From the NCBI GenBank assembly GCA_020161855.1, contig JAIUNJ010000002.1, positions 186,001-250,000 of the forward strand: 64,000 nt of DNA, written 5' to 3'. Made by a program: the position numbers and the translations under genes. This DNA comes from Pseudomonadota bacterium. GTDB lineage: Bacteria; Pseudomonadota; Alphaproteobacteria; Rhizobiales; Aestuariivirgaceae. The stretch's first letter is position 1; each line of letters starts with the position of its first letter. The notes under the pieces are model-generated. The model searched no databases. It was not told the origin of the DNA and was given only the letters and a program-made list of their open reading frames with translations. Of this stretch, positions 18,348 to 28,162 are shown piece after piece.

Positions 18348-19679
18348 ATGACGTCTGTTGCCGCCAACACCGCATCACATTCCCGCCGCCTGCTCGGCCC
18401 GGGATTGATTTCGCTTGTCATCAAGGGCGCCAGTGCGGTCCTCACCTATGGCATGCTGGTGGTGCTGGCGCGGATCATGAGCAATGAGGAATACGGCCGC
18501 TTCGCCCTGGGCCTCAACCTCGCGATCATCCTCTCATCACTGGGCGGCATCGGCTTTGCCACCGCCATCATGCGCTTCTGGCCGAAGCACATGGTGGCAG
18601 GCGACACAGCAGGCGCGCGCGGCTACACCTATCTCGGCCTTTGGGGCACCGTCCTGGGATGTTCCGTCGTCGGACTCCTGGCCCTGGCAGTTGTGCCTGT
18701 TGCCGCATGGCTCGGTCACGACTTCACTTTCGGTCTCGCCGCGACCATCGCCCTTCTCGGCCTTGTCACCTCGCTCAGCGACTATGCCGGAAACCTGCTG
18801 CGCGCCATGGGCTCCGTGGTTGTCTCGCTTTTACCGCGCGATGTGCTGTGGCGCATCCTGACGCCGCTCGGTGCCTTCGCCCTGCTCGCTCTGGGATACC
18901 AATTGAGCGGCACCGCTGTTCTTTTCCTCGCCACCATCCTGCTCGGCCTCCTGACGCTCTGGCAGATCATCACCGCCTGCCGCCAGATGCCGGGACGCAC
19001 AAGTGTCAACGAAATGCGAGGGCTCTGGCAGGCCTCGAAATCCAGCGTGCTGCCGCTCTGGGCGGCCGCAGTCATCTACGCGATGATCCAGCAATTCGAT
19101 GTCGTGATCGTGGGCTCGCTCCTCGGCACGGCAGATGCGGGCGCCTATTTCGCCGCGCAGAAGACAGCCCTGCTGCTCAGTCTCGTGCTGCTGGCCGCCA
19201 ACCTGGTGACGGCCCCGACAATGGCCGCGCTGTTCCATGACAACAAGATCGCGGAACTGCAGAAGCTCTGCCGCAACGTGGCCATCGCCATCTCACTGGC
19301 AACGCTGGCCGGGTTGATCTTTCTAATTGTGGTCGGCAAGCATCTTCTCGCCTTCTTCGACCCGGCCTTTGTGAGCGCCTATCCCATCCTGATCATTCTC
19401 AGCATCGGCTATCTGGTGGACGCAATGGCGGGCCCCAACGCCTATCTCATGCAGATGACGTCCTACGAGCGGCACTACGTGTGGATCATGGTGCTGTGCT
19501 ACATTGTGGTCGTTGCGGCCCAGTTGATCCTCATTCCGCTCTATGGCGCCATCGGCGCCGCCATGGCCTCCGCAGGGGGTGTGGCGTTGTGGAATGCGGC
19601 AGCCATCATTGTGCTGCGCCGCCGCGCCGGTCTCGATCCCTCCATTCTCTCGCTGCTTCCATTCAAACCGGGAAGGTGA
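18348..19679 (+). CDS. polysaccharide flippase (Wzx/MOP superfamily)
   Basis: A 443-aa protein with about twelve predicted helices. Segments such as GLISLVIKGASAVLTYGMLVVLARIMSNEEYG at the N terminus are typical of the polysaccharide-synthesis branch of the MOP exporter superfamily, which moves undecaprenyl-linked repeat units across the inner membrane. The ATG at 18348 follows a 128-bp gap that holds nothing I can support. It ends one base before the GT2 start. Confidence 0.87.
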   Translation: MTSVAANTASHSRRLLGPGLISLVIKGASAVLTYGMLVVLARIMSNEEYGRFALGLNLAIILSSLGGIGFATAIMRFWPKHMVAGDTAGARGYTYLGLWGTVLGCSVVGLLALAVVPVAAWLGHDFTFGLAATIALLGLVTSLSDYAGNLLRAMGSVVVSLLPRDVLWRILTPLGAFALLALGYQLSGTAVLFLATILLGLLTLWQIITACRQMPGRTSVNEMRGLWQASKSSVLPLWAAAVIYAMIQQFDVVIVGSLLGTADAGAYFAAQKTALLLSLVLLAANLVTAPTMAALFHDNKIAELQKLCRNVAIAISLATLAGLIFLIVVGKHLLAFFDPAFVSAYPILIILSIGYLVDAMAGPNAYLMQMTSYERHYVWIMVLCYIVVVAAQLILIPLYGAIGAAMASAGGVALWNAAAIIVLRRRAGLDPSILSLLPFKPGR

Positions 19680-19680
19680 C

Positions 19681-20496
19681 ATGCCCGACACGACGACACG
19701 CCCAGACATCGCCGTCCTGATGCCGGTCTACAATCCGGGACCGGAGCTTTTGCCGACGGTGGAAAGCATCCGCAGCCAGGGCGTGCCGTGCAGGCTTTTC
19801 CTTGTCGACGACGGCAGCAAGAAGAAGGCCGACTATGAGGCGATCCTCAAGGGCATGGACCACAAGCTGATCGTGCTGCCCCAGAACAAGGGCATCACCG
19901 GCGCGATGAATGCAGGCCTTGCAGAGATCCTCAAGGGCGACTTCACCTATATTGCGCGGCTCGACAATGGCGACATGATGCTGCCCGACCGGCTGGCCGT
20001 GCAAACCGCCTACATGAAGGCCCATCCGGAGATCGATATCCTGGGCTCGTGGATCGAGCTGGAAGACATGAACTCCGGTGCGAAGCGCATCCTCAAGCAT
20101 CCCGTTTCACCCGAAGCCGTGGCCCAGGCCATGTGGCACAACATGGCGATGACGCATCCGTCGCTGCTCATCCGCACATCCTTCTTCCGCACGCACGGAC
20201 CCTATTCCGATCTCTACGACGCAGCCGAAGACTATGAGCTCACGCGGCGGGCACTGAAGCGTGGCAGCAAGATCGCCAATGACGACAAGGTGCTGACACG
20301 CAAGATTGAAACCAGCCAGAGCATTTCCTGGCAGAAGCGGCGTGTGCAGTTGCTGAGCCGCCTGCGCATCCAGTGGCATTACCGCGACCTGACGAAGCCA
20401 GCCTGCTGGATCGGCATGGCGAAGACACTGGCCCTCAGCATCACACCGGTGAGCATCTCCGCAAAGATCAAGAATCTGATGGCGGCGCGGGGATAG
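19681..20496 (+). CDS. glycosyltransferase family 2
   Basis: A 271-aa GT-A glycosyltransferase. IAVLMPVYNPG opens the nucleotide-binding fold, FLVDDGSKKKAD carries the conserved Asp pair and IARLDNGDMMLPDRLAVQ holds the metal-binding DxD-like Asp. The ATG at 19681 is preceded by GGAAGG and lies one base past the flippase stop. Last gene of the rightward polysaccharide operon; probably adds a sugar to the repeat unit. Confidence 0.92.
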   Translation: MPDTTTRPDIAVLMPVYNPGPELLPTVESIRSQGVPCRLFLVDDGSKKKADYEAILKGMDHKLIVLPQNKGITGAMNAGLAEILKGDFTYIARLDNGDMMLPDRLAVQTAYMKAHPEIDILGSWIELEDMNSGAKRILKHPVSPEAVAQAMWHNMAMTHPSLLIRTSFFRTHGPYSDLYDAAEDYELTRRALKRGSKIANDDKVLTRKIETSQSISWQKRRVQLLSRLRIQWHYRDLTKPACWIGMAKTLALSITPVSISAKIKNLMAARG

Positions 20497-20545
20497 CGGA
20501 AAACGTCCGCGTTCTAAGACCAGCTTGGGGCGGAAGGGTAGAAAA

Positions 20546-20622
20546 TGGTCGGAGCGGTGGGATTCGAACCCACGACCCCTACCCCCCCAGAGTAGTGCGC
20601 TACCGGGCTGCGCTACGCTCCG
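20546..20622 (-). tRNA. tRNA-Pro (anticodon GGG)
   Basis: A complete 77-base cloverleaf on the minus strand: acceptor stem CGGAGCG/CGCTCCG, D-stem GCGC/GCGC, anticodon stem CTACT/GGTAG with loop CTGGGGG, five-base variable loop, T-stem GTGGG/CCCAC with TTCGAAT, discriminator A and encoded CCA (20546–20548). Anticodon GGG reads CCC and CCU. Confidence 0.97.
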
Positions 20623-20637
20623 ACTTGGGCGATGCCT

Positions 20638-21966
20638 CTAGCTTGAGCCTGCCCGCTTGTCCACCGGCTTTTCCCTGCGATTCATGAGCAGCCAGGCGAG
20701 ATCGCCACGCCGCCCCAGCAGCGATGAGGCCTGCAGGGCCAGCGCCAGAAGCCACGTCACTTCCGCAACAATCACAGCGTAACCGAAGCCGATGGGGCCG
20801 AACCGGCCGCCGAGCACAATGGACAGCACGACGAGCACGGCAAGGGCCACGAGGCAGGCTCCGGTCGTGCGCAATTGCTGGCCGTGGATCGAGAGCAGGC
20901 TCTGGTTCATCCCGCCAAGCGCCCGGATTGACTGGCCGATCATGAAGAGCACCAGCAAGGGTGCGGCTGCCGCATAGTCTTCGCCAAAGATCAGCAGTAC
21001 CCAGTGACCAAGGATGATGGCGCCCAGCAAGCCCGCCGCTACGACAATCAGCGTCATGCTGTTCATCTTCCAGAGGATGGCAGTGGCGGCTGCATCGTCC
21101 TGCTTCGTCACCGCCGCGGTGAAATCCGGAAGCACGAAGAGTTGCGTCGCCTGCAAAACAAAGCCCGCAATGGCGGCGAGCCTCATGGCGATGCCAACCA
21201 GCGCCACCTCCTCCGCCGGGAGGATGAGACCTGCGAGCATCGTGACGATATCGGCAAAGGCGAGCGACACGGCACTGACCAGCACAAGCGCGCCCGAGCG
21301 CCGCCGCACCAGGGCTGCATAGCGTGGCTCAACCTTGCGCCAATGGGCCGGAACCAACCCGAGATTGCCGAGCAGCAGCGCCTGGCCCAGAGTCACCGCC
21401 ATGCCGATCAGAACATAGATCCACAAGACCGTCGCATCGCCGAGTTGCCAGCCCAGAAACCAGAAGAGGAGCAAGGCAATCAGAAAGAGTCCGGGGCGCA
21501 CGAGGAAGTCCGGCAGGTAGGACAGCGTGAAGCGCTTGTAGGAATTCGCCACCATGGCGTTGAAGCGCATGAGGCCGGAGGCAGGCGCTGCAGCGAGGCC
21601 AAAGACAAGCGCCAGCTTCACATTAGTGGCGATGGGGAGGAGCCAGACCGCGAAGCCCACCAGCGCCGAGAGCAGGAACAGCGCGTAAGTGGCATCCCGC
21701 AGCGTCGTTCCGAGAAAGGCCTTCATGCGGCGCTCGCTGCCATGGGCGAGAATGCGCGGCAATTCGGTGGAGGCCAGAAGCGATTGCCCGCCAATGGCGA
21801 AGAGGCTGATGAAGGCCGTGGCACTCATGGCCATGAGCACCGCGCCGACATCGGCCTGGGGCAAGAGGCGGGCGAGCAGGATCTGGCTGAGCAGGCCCAC
21901 GCCCGCGCCAAGGAAGCGGGCGCCCACATAACCCACGAGGAGGCGCAGCATGCGGGCGATGGTCAT
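20638..21966 (-). CDS. second MOP-type polysaccharide flippase
   Basis: A 442-aa protein with about twelve predicted helices and the oligosaccharide-flippase N terminus (FLGAGVGLLSQILLARLLPQADVGAVLMAMS). It belongs to the same superfamily as the gene at 18348 but is clearly different in sequence, so it is not a recent duplicate. It sits beyond the tRNA on the opposite strand, without glycosyltransferases beside it; it may serve the same polymer, another glycan, or the GT genes elsewhere in the genome. Confidence 0.84.
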   Translation of the reverse strand: MTIARMLRLLVGYVGARFLGAGVGLLSQILLARLLPQADVGAVLMAMSATAFISLFAIGGQSLLASTELPRILAHGSERRMKAFLGTTLRDATYALFLLSALVGFAVWLLPIATNVKLALVFGLAAAPASGLMRFNAMVANSYKRFTLSYLPDFLVRPGLFLIALLLFWFLGWQLGDATVLWIYVLIGMAVTLGQALLLGNLGLVPAHWRKVEPRYAALVRRRSGALVLVSAVSLAFADIVTMLAGLILPAEEVALVGIAMRLAAIAGFVLQATQLFVLPDFTAAVTKQDDAAATAILWKMNSMTLIVVAAGLLGAIILGHWVLLIFGEDYAAAAPLLVLFMIGQSIRALGGMNQSLLSIHGQQLRTTGACLVALAVLVVLSIVLGGRFGPIGFGYAVIVAEVTWLLALALQASSLLGRRGDLAWLLMNRREKPVDKRAGSS

Positions 21967-22012
21967 GACCGCGCGCTTTCCGGCAATTCAGGCCGTGCGG
22001 CGGCCTGAAGCC

Positions 22013-22561
22013 TCATCGCGTGGCGGGATCGAGAAGCTTGCGGGCGTCAGACAGATCCTTGAGGGCCGCATGAAGGGCGTCCGACTGGCTGCCCGAGAGG
22101 CGCGCAGAGGCGCCGTCTGCAGCAGGACGGGCCAGAGGCGCCCTTCCCGGCGGCGGCGGCGAGGCATGTGCCAAGGCCGCAGCAACCCCCGCCTTGCTCA
22201 GGCGCGGTGCTACCTTGGCGCCGCCCGGTGGCGGTGCGCCCTCGTGCTTGGCATCGCCAGAACGCGGCTTCACCTCGCCACGGCCGATGGAGACGATATA
22301 GGCGGGGCCTTCTTCCTTGAAGATGCGCTGCACACCACGGATGGTGTAGCCCTCACCATAGAGCAGGACGCGGATGCCCTTGACGAGATCGACATCGGCG
22401 GGCCGGTAGTAACGCCGTCCACCGGCGCGCTTCATCGGCTTGATCTGGCTGAAACGTGTTTCCCAGAAGCGCAGCACATGCTGCGGCACGTTCAACTCTT
22501 CCGCCACTTCACTGATGGTGCGGAAGGCATCCGGTGACTTTTCTGCCGTCTTCTGTTCCAT
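22013..22561 (-). CDS. MerR-family transcriptional regulator
   Basis: A 182-aa regulator whose N-terminal winged-helix domain ([20 protein letters not shown], then [15 protein letters not shown]) is MerR-like, followed by an Ala/Pro-rich C-terminal region without the cysteines expected of a metal sensor. It begins three bases after ihfA, the position this gene has in many alphaproteobacteria. The effector and targets are not known from sequence. Confidence 0.9.
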   Translation of the reverse strand: MEQKTAEKSPDAFRTISEVAEELNVPQHVLRFWETRFSQIKPMKRAGGRRYYRPADVDLVKGIRVLLYGEGYTIRGVQRIFKEEGPAYIVSIGRGEVKPRSGDAKHEGAPPPGGAKVAPRLSKAGVAAALAHASPPPPGRAPLARPAADGASARLSGSQSDALHAALKDLSDARKLLDPATR

Positions 22562-22564
22562 GGC

Positions 22565-22876
22565 CTAATCTTCCGTGCCCGGCTCAAGACCATTGATGAC
22601 GTTCTTCATGACCTGGCTCGGCCTGAACACAAGAACGCGGCGCGGTGTGATCGGCACTTCCTCGCCCGTCTTCGGATTGCGGCCCAGGCGCTCGCGCTTG
22701 GCACGGACAAGGAATGTGCCGAACGACGAAAGTTTCACCGACTGGCCCTGCACGAGGGCTTCGGAAACAAGGTCCAGAACCGTGTTGACCATTTCCGCTG
22801 ACTCGGTGCGTGACAATCCGATGTCCCGATGCACCGTTTCCGCAAGGTCCGCACGCGTCAGAGTCTTGTTGCTCAT
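22565..22876 (-). CDS. ihfA: integration host factor subunit alpha
   Basis: A 103-aa DNA-bending protein. The start [19 protein letters not shown] and the [23 protein letters not shown] arm are diagnostic of IHF-alpha (the flexible beta-arm that inserts a proline into the minor groove). GGGAGGG lies upstream of the ATG. It works as a heterodimer with IhfB, which is not in the window. Part of the plsX–fabH–ihfA–merR run. Confidence 0.96.
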   Translation of the reverse strand: MSNKTLTRADLAETVHRDIGLSRTESAEMVNTVLDLVSEALVQGQSVKLSSFGTFLVRAKRERLGRNPKTGEEVPITPRRVLVFRPSQVMKNVINGLEPGTED

Positions 22877-22969
22877 GCAAGCCCTCCCCTAAACATTGCG
22901 GAACTGTATTGCCGCAGGGCTGACTCGTCAACAATAATAGCCCGGAAGTCAAGGGCTTAGCGGCGAGAG

Positions 22970-23926
22970 TTAAACCCTGGCGAGGACCGCCCCCCAGGTG
23001 AAGCCGCCGCCCATGGCCTCCATGAGCACCAGCTGGCCCGGCTTGATGCGGCCATCCTGCAGCGCAACATCATAGGCCAGCGGGATGGAAGCCGCGGAGG
23101 TATTGCCGTGGCGATCCATGGTGAGAACGATGCGTTCCTCAGGGATCCCGAGCTTCCTGGCCGTGCCTTCGAGAATGCGGCGGTTGGCCTGATGAGGCAC
23201 AAAGCAGTCAATATTGGCGGCGGAAATCCCTGCCTGATCAAGCACTTCCTGCATAACGGCAGCAATGTTTACGACCGCGTGCTTGAACACCTCGCGGCCT
23301 TCCATGCGCAGGTGGCCCACAGTTTTCGTCGTGGACGGTCCACCGTCGACATAGAGCTTGTCGCTGTAGCGCCCATCGGAGTGGATACGGCTGGCAAGGA
23401 TGCCGTTTTCCCCTTCCTCGCCACTCAGAACGAAGGCGCCCGCACCATCACCGAAAAGAACGCAGGTGGTCCGGTCAGTCCAGTCAAGGATACGGGAAAA
23501 AGTCTCGGCGCCGATAACCAGCACATTGCTGGCCATTCCGGTGCGGATATAGGCATCAGCCGTGGTCAGCGCATAGACGAAGCCCGAGCAAACGGCCTGC
23601 ACGTCGAAGGCGGCCCCCCTGATGATGCCAAGGTCAGCCTGCACCAGCGTGGCGGTGGCGGGAAAGGTATTGTCCGGCGTAGAGGTGGCGAGGATCACGA
23701 GATCGATCGCCGAAGCCTCAAGCCCGGCGTTGAGCAAAGCCTTCTTCGCAGCATCAACAGCGAGGCTCCGTGTCGTCTCGTCATCGCTGGCGATGTGGCG
23801 GGCGTGAATGCCGGTACGCTCGACAATCCACTCATGCGTCGTATCGACGATCTTGCTCAGATCGGAATTGGTCATGATGCGCCGCGGCAGCGCCGAGCCA
23901 ACCCCCTTGATTACACTCCGCAACAT
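22970..23926 (-). CDS. fabH: 3-oxoacyl-ACP synthase III
   Basis: Condenses acetyl-CoA with malonyl-ACP to start fatty-acid synthesis. From ATG 23926, preceded by AGGG, it encodes 318 aa. The catalytic triad is visible: Cys in DVQAVCSGF (about 113), His in PHQANRRI (about 245) and Asn in GNTSAAS (about 275). It lies ten bases after plsX, the common plsX–fabH pairing. The longer open frame to 23998 overlaps plsX and is not used. Confidence 0.97.
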   Translation of the reverse strand: MLRSVIKGVGSALPRRIMTNSDLSKIVDTTHEWIVERTGIHARHIASDDETTRSLAVDAAKKALLNAGLEASAIDLVILATSTPDNTFPATATLVQADLGIIRGAAFDVQAVCSGFVYALTTADAYIRTGMASNVLVIGAETFSRILDWTDRTTCVLFGDGAGAFVLSGEEGENGILASRIHSDGRYSDKLYVDGGPSTTKTVGHLRMEGREVFKHAVVNIAAVMQEVLDQAGISAANIDCFVPHQANRRILEGTARKLGIPEERIVLTMDRHGNTSAASIPLAYDVALQDGRIKPGQLVLMEAMGGGFTWGAVLARV

Positions 23927-23936
23927 AACTGAAACC

Positions 23937-24986
23937 CTATTCTGCAGCCTTTGCTGCCGGCGCCAGGATGGCATGGACCTGCGCCACATCTTCCGCAATC
24001 TTTTTCACGAGGCCCGTTTCCACCATCTCAATCGCGACATCGACCGCCGTCGCAAAGCCGAGTGCATCGGTGCCGCCATGGCTTTTCACGACGATGCCAT
24101 TGAGACCGAGAAATACGCCGCCATTGTGTTTGCGCGGATCGAGCCGTTCGCGCAGGGCACGGAACGCCCCCTGCGCCAGGAAGGCGCCGATCTTGGAGAG
24201 CAGCGAGCTCGATAGCGACATCTTGAGGAAAGCCGTGATCTGCTTGGCCGTTCCTTCCGCCGTCTTGAGTGCCACATTGCCGGTGAAGCCCTCGGTCACC
24301 ACCACGTCGACAGTGCCCTTGCTGATGTCGTCGCCCTCGACGAAGCCGGAATACTGGATGGGCAGGCTCAGTTCGCGCAGAAGCCGTCCGGCCTCCTTCA
24401 CATCTTCGTTGCCCTTCACTTCTTCGACGCCGATGTTGAGAAGGCCAACAGTCGGGCGCTCCAGCCCGAACAGCGAACGCGCCATCGCTTCGCCCATGAC
24501 GGCGAATTCGATGAGCTGGCGGGCGTCAGCACCGACGGTAGCGCCCATGTCGAGAACCACGCATTCGCCCTTCACGGTCGGCCAGACGGCCGCGATGGCA
24601 GGCCGCTCAATCCCCTGAAGCGTGCGCAGGATGAAGCGCGCCATGGCCATGAGGGCGCCTGTGTTGCCGGCCGACACCGCTGCATCGGCATCGCCGTTGC
24701 GGACGGCATCAATCGCCATCCACATGCTGCTCTTGCCACGGCCGCGGCGAAGGGCCTGGCTGGGCTTGTCATCCATGGCCACGGCCACTTCCGCGTGCCG
24801 TATCTCCGAAACCTTGGCGAGGCGCGGATGCCTGGCCAGCACGGGCGCAATCTTGCTTTCATCGCCGACCAGCAGGAAGCGCACCGACGGATGCCGCTCG
24901 GCTGCAATATCGGCGCCCGGAATCACGACAGCCGGGCCAACGTCCCCGCCCATGGCATCCAAGGCAATGGTCAAACCAGCTTTCAA
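23937..24986 (-). CDS. plsX: phosphate acyltransferase PlsX
   Basis: Makes acyl-phosphate from acyl-ACP for phospholipid synthesis; a peripheral membrane enzyme. The 349 aa start [13 protein letters not shown], the family signature, and contain [10 protein letters not shown] near residue 105 and [11 protein letters not shown] near 235. A TTG at 24986 is the only start that leaves the signature intact. It precedes fabH, so acyl-ACP initiation and use are co-transcribed. Confidence 0.96.
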   Translation of the reverse strand: MKAGLTIALDAMGGDVGPAVVIPGADIAAERHPSVRFLLVGDESKIAPVLARHPRLAKVSEIRHAEVAVAMDDKPSQALRRGRGKSSMWMAIDAVRNGDADAAVSAGNTGALMAMARFILRTLQGIERPAIAAVWPTVKGECVVLDMGATVGADARQLIEFAVMGEAMARSLFGLERPTVGLLNIGVEEVKGNEDVKEAGRLLRELSLPIQYSGFVEGDDISKGTVDVVVTEGFTGNVALKTAEGTAKQITAFLKMSLSSSLLSKIGAFLAQGAFRALRERLDPRKHNGGVFLGLNGIVVKSHGGTDALGFATAVDVAIEMVETGLVKKIAEDVAQVHAILAPAAKAAE

Positions 24987-25088
24987 GAAACCCGCCGAAT
25001 CATATCAGGGCGGGCCTTCGCACCCGCCGTGCCCAAAATAGTGGCTTGAACAGCCGAAACAACTGCAATCTTTGCGGTTGCCGAAGGC

Positions 25089-25535
25089 TCATTTTCCGTT
25101 GTCGTTGGCCGCAAACGTCTCACCCGGCTTGCGCGGGTAAGGGTCGAGTTCAAGGGCAATGGTTTCCGCCACCACCTCGCCCAGATCAATGTGGCCACCC
25201 GAGATCACGTCGAAATCGTCGTCGCTCTCGCCTTCAGGCACATTTGGCAGAAAATAGCGTTGGACCTTGAAGGTCTCGGTCTGGCGGAAGGCTTCAAGGC
25301 TGATGACGGACACCATCTCGAGATCGCACTTCACTTCACCGCTGACATTGAGACCGCCACCCCGCCAAGGCTTGATGCGCAGCTCGGCCGCGACGGCATG
25401 GATCGCCGGAACACCATAGCGGCGGGCCAGTGCCGCGCATTCCGCCTTGTCGGCGAAGATCTTTTCGAAAGATCCCTTTGGCGACACGCGCGCGGCCGTG
25501 AAGGGACGGGACAGTTCCAACTGCGGTTGCTTCAT
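25089..25535 (-). CDS. DUF177/YceD family protein
   Basis: A 148-aa DUF177 protein. In many bacteria the family is encoded beside rpmF/plsX and is linked to 23S rRNA accumulation. The GGGLNVSGEVKCDLEMVSVIS segment matches the family middle region, but the usual Cys pairs are incomplete: only one Cys remains there, as in other alphaproteobacteria. The C-terminal segment is acidic and ends in FAANDNGK. It overlaps the CBP3 gene by ATGA and lies 102 bp before plsX. Confidence 0.85.
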   Translation of the reverse strand: MKQPQLELSRPFTAARVSPKGSFEKIFADKAECAALARRYGVPAIHAVAAELRIKPWRGGGLNVSGEVKCDLEMVSVISLEAFRQTETFKVQRYFLPNVPEGESDDDFDVISGGHIDLGEVVAETIALELDPYPRKPGETFAANDNGK

Positions 25536-26044
25536 GGGAAGACGACCTTTCCAGCAGTGAGATCGGCAGGTGCCTGCTCCTTGAGGCGGGCGCGGGCGCC
25601 CATGGCCCAGCGCGCAACGTCAGGCGCATGACTGGCGTCGCCATCGGCAAAGATATTGCGCGCGATGCTCTCGGCAAGACCTGCTTCACCCGTTTCCAAT
25701 CCCTTGGCATAGGCGGTGACGCGGCCATAGAAGGCCTCCGCCATGCGGCGCACCTTCTTGCCAACAGAAAGGTCGCCCACGCCCATCTCGCGCAGCGAGC
25801 GATCCATGTCGTCAAAGAAGGTATCAGTGAGTTGCTGGCGGATCGACTCGGCATAGGCGCCTTCCTGGCCAAGCCTGTCGAGGACCAGAAACATGTGGAG
25901 CACGATCATGTCGAAGCGGCCATCGACCGTATCCGGCACCAGCCAGTCGGCATAGAAGCGCTCCTGCCGTGCGGAGGCCACAATCGCCCCATAGAGGGCG
26001 GCAGAGGGGTCGGGTTTTGCGGCAAACAGACGCCTGAGTTTCAT
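25532..26044 (-). CDS. ubiquinol-cytochrome c chaperone (CBP3 family)
   Basis: A 170-aa protein with the ubiquinol-cyt_C_chap domain: the YGAIVASARQERFYADWLVPDTVDGRFDMIVLHMFLV stretch (residues 18–54) and the FDDMDRSLREMGVGDLSVGKKVRRM stretch (75–100) are diagnostic. Mitochondrial CBP3 helps cytochrome b assembly in complex III; a similar role here is inferred. The ATG at 26044 is chosen because the open frame further upstream is antisense to the bamE gene. Divergent from that gene across only 39 bp. Confidence 0.88.
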   Translation of the reverse strand: MKLRRLFAAKPDPSAALYGAIVASARQERFYADWLVPDTVDGRFDMIVLHMFLVLDRLGQEGAYAESIRQQLTDTFFDDMDRSLREMGVGDLSVGKKVRRMAEAFYGRVTAYAKGLETGEAGLAESIARNIFADGDASHAPDVARWAMGARARLKEQAPADLTAGKVVFP

Positions 26045-26083
26045 CGCCTTGCTCCCCGATACGAGACAAGGCAAAAGGCGGTC

Positions 26084-26584
26084 ATGAAAAGCATGCGGGG
26101 AATTTCCGGGATCACGCGTCGTAAGGCCCTTATGTGGCTTGGCGTGGGCCTGAGCGCAAGTGCAGTCTCGGGTTGCACGTCCGAGAAGATCATCCGGGGC
26201 TACAGGCCCAAGCCCGGGGCCTTCTCCCAGATTTCCGAAGGCATGTCCAAGACCGAAGTTGAATCGGCGCTGGGCTCGCCCTCGACCAAGGCGTCGATCA
26301 ACTACAATGGCGACAGTTATTACTATATCAGCAGCATAGCCGAGGCGCGGGCCTTCCTGAAGCCGGCGGAAGTGAGCCGCGAGATCATCGCCGTCCGCTT
26401 CGACCAGCAGGACCGCGTCACCAGCGTGGCACAGTATGGCCTTGAAGACGGCCGCGTGTTCAATATCAATGACCGCAAGACACCCGTGATCGGCCAAGAA
26501 CTCAACATCCTGCAGGAGCTGTTTGCAGGTGCGCAGAAGGGTGGACCGGGCACCAGCATCCTCGGCCGCAGATTGGGGCAATAG
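26084..26584 (+). CDS. bamE: BamE/SmpA-OmlA family outer-membrane lipoprotein
   Basis: A 166-aa lipoprotein with a lipobox at SAVSGC near residue 30 and the SmpA/OmlA domain: KPGAFSQISEGMSKTEVESALGSPS and then YYYISSIAEARAF, followed by RVTSVAQYGLEDG. BamE supports the BAM complex that inserts outer-membrane beta-barrels. The ATG at 26084 has AAAGGCG a few bases upstream. The N terminus has a twin-arginine-like TRRKALMW stretch that may simply be the signal n-region. Confidence 0.86.
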   Translation: MKSMRGISGITRRKALMWLGVGLSASAVSGCTSEKIIRGYRPKPGAFSQISEGMSKTEVESALGSPSTKASINYNGDSYYYISSIAEARAFLKPAEVSREIIAVRFDQQDRVTSVAQYGLEDGRVFNINDRKTPVIGQELNILQELFAGAQKGGPGTSILGRRLGQ

Positions 26585-26589
26585 CAGAC

Positions 26590-27723
26590 ATGGAACTTAT
26601 CCTGCGTGGCGGAAGGGTCATCGACCCTTCGCAGAAGATCGACGGCGTCATGGATGTCGGATTCGCAGGTGGCCGCGTTGCCGCCCTGGCACCGGCCATT
26701 CCGGAGACGCCAGAGACCACCGTGCTCGATATGCGTGGCCTCATCATCACGCCCGGCCTCATCGACATGCACACGCATGTCTATTGGGGCGGCACATCGC
26801 TTGGTATCGATGCGGAGGAATTCTGCCGCATGAGCGGCGTGACCACAGCAATCGACACAGGCTCGGCCGGCCCAGGCAATTTCGCAGGCTTCCGCAAGCA
26901 TGTGATCGAGCCGTCGCAGGTGCGCATCCTCGCCTACCTGCACATTTCGCACGCCGGCATCTATGGCCTCGACCACGGCATCGAAGTGGGCGAGAGCGAG
27001 AACATGAAGCTGATGAGCCCGGCGGCGGCGCTCGATGTGCTGGAAGCCAACCGCGATGTGCTCATCGGCATGAAGGTGCGCGTCGGCCGCTGGTCCAGCG
27101 GTGATCAGGGCGTTGCCCCGCTCGATATCGCGCTGCAGGTGGCAGAGCAGGCCGGGATGCCCCTGATGGCGCATATCGACGAGCCGCCGCCTTCCTATGA
27201 CGAAGTGGTCAACAGGCTGCGGCCCGGTGACGTTCTCACCCATTGCTTCCGCCCCTTCCCCAATGCGCCCTATACGGGCCAGGGCAAGATCAAGGCTGCC
27301 GTCGAGGCGGCGCGGCGGCGTGGCGTGCTCTTCGACGTGGGCCACGGCATGGGCTCCTTCGCCTTCAAGACGGCCCGGACGATGATGGCCAACGGTTTCC
27401 TGCCCGACACGATTTCATCGGATGTGCACAAGCTCTGCATCAACGGCCCGGCCTTCGACCAGGTGACGACGATGTCGAAGTTCCTGTGCCTCGGCATGGA
27501 CCTGCGCGATGTGATCGCCGCCTCCACCAACAATGCGGCCTTTGCCCTGAAGCGCCCGGAACTGGGTTCGCTCAAGCCCGGCTCCGTCGGCGATGCCACG
27601 GTGCTCTCCATCCATGAGGGCGAGTTCGACTATGTCGATACTGTCGGCGAGCACCTGATCGGCGACCGCCGCATTGTCTCGCGCGGTGTCGTGATCGGCG
27701 GCAAGTGGTGGCATCCCACCTGA
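26590..27723 (+). CDS. amidohydrolase/deacetylase family metallohydrolase (cog3964)
   Basis: A 377-aa amidohydrolase-superfamily enzyme with a binuclear metal centre: HTH in DMHTHVYWGG (about residue 62), the bridging Lys in GMKVRVG (about 160), His in MAHIDEPP (about 197), His in LTHCFRP (about 220) and Asp in ISSDVHKL (about 280). It resembles cog3964 proteins, long misannotated as dihydroorotase; characterised members act on acetyl-(R)-mandelate-type esters, but the natural substrate is unsettled. It starts six bases after bamE and may be co-transcribed. Confidence 0.87.
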   Translation: MELILRGGRVIDPSQKIDGVMDVGFAGGRVAALAPAIPETPETTVLDMRGLIITPGLIDMHTHVYWGGTSLGIDAEEFCRMSGVTTAIDTGSAGPGNFAGFRKHVIEPSQVRILAYLHISHAGIYGLDHGIEVGESENMKLMSPAAALDVLEANRDVLIGMKVRVGRWSSGDQGVAPLDIALQVAEQAGMPLMAHIDEPPPSYDEVVNRLRPGDVLTHCFRPFPNAPYTGQGKIKAAVEAARRRGVLFDVGHGMGSFAFKTARTMMANGFLPDTISSDVHKLCINGPAFDQVTTMSKFLCLGMDLRDVIAASTNNAAFALKRPELGSLKPGSVGDATVLSIHEGEFDYVDTVGEHLIGDRRIVSRGVVIGGKWWHPT

Positions 27724-27805
27724 CGGCAGGCTGACAACCCGGTTCATCACGGGTTCAGGACAGAAGCGTCAAAAGCACCTCCAAGTTCAACACCTGGAGT
27801 TTGCC

Positions 27806-28159
27806 ATGTTCAAGAATCCGCTCATTCTCGCTGCCCTCGCCGCAGCTTTTGCACCCCCTGCCTTTGCCTCGGCGTTCTGGGCCGGCGAAGTGATCAATGT
27901 TTCGGGCGACGACGTGCTCAATCTGCGCAAGTGGCCCGCCGCCTATTCGCAGGTGATCCACGAGTACGACAACGGCGACAACATCTCGCTCACCGGCCGC
28001 TGCAAGAATACCGCGACCAATGTGTCGTTCTACATCGACGGCTCGCAATCGGCCTCATGGAAGTACAATCGCATGAAGAAGGCCAATGTCTGGTGCCAGG
28101 CGATGTCGCCTGATGCCGGCCTCGGCTGGGTTCGCGGCAAATACGTGTGGCCCCAGTAA
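27806..28159 (+). CDS. small secreted SH3-like protein
   Basis: A 117-aa protein with a clear signal peptide (MFKNPLILAALAAAFAPPAFAS) and one bacterial SH3-like domain: VSGDDVLNLRKWPAAYSQVI is the typical start of SH3b, with the tail GLGWVRGKYVW. Two cysteines (RCKN and WCQA) may form a disulphide. GGAG lies seven bases before the ATG. Probably periplasmic, perhaps cell-wall binding; no specific function can be given. Confidence 0.8.
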   Translation: MFKNPLILAALAAAFAPPAFASAFWAGEVINVSGDDVLNLRKWPAAYSQVIHEYDNGDNISLTGRCKNTATNVSFYIDGSQSASWKYNRMKKANVWCQAMSPDAGLGWVRGKYVWPQ

Positions 28160-28162
28160 GCG

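Noticed and set aside
20574..20592. Run of seven C in the tRNA as a sequencing error
   Set aside because: The run is needed for a correct 7-base anticodon loop and paired stem of tRNA-Pro(GGG).
23927..23998. N-terminal extension of fabH
   Set aside because: The extra 24 residues overlap plsX coding sequence and are not FabH-like; the ATG at 23926 has AGGG upstream.
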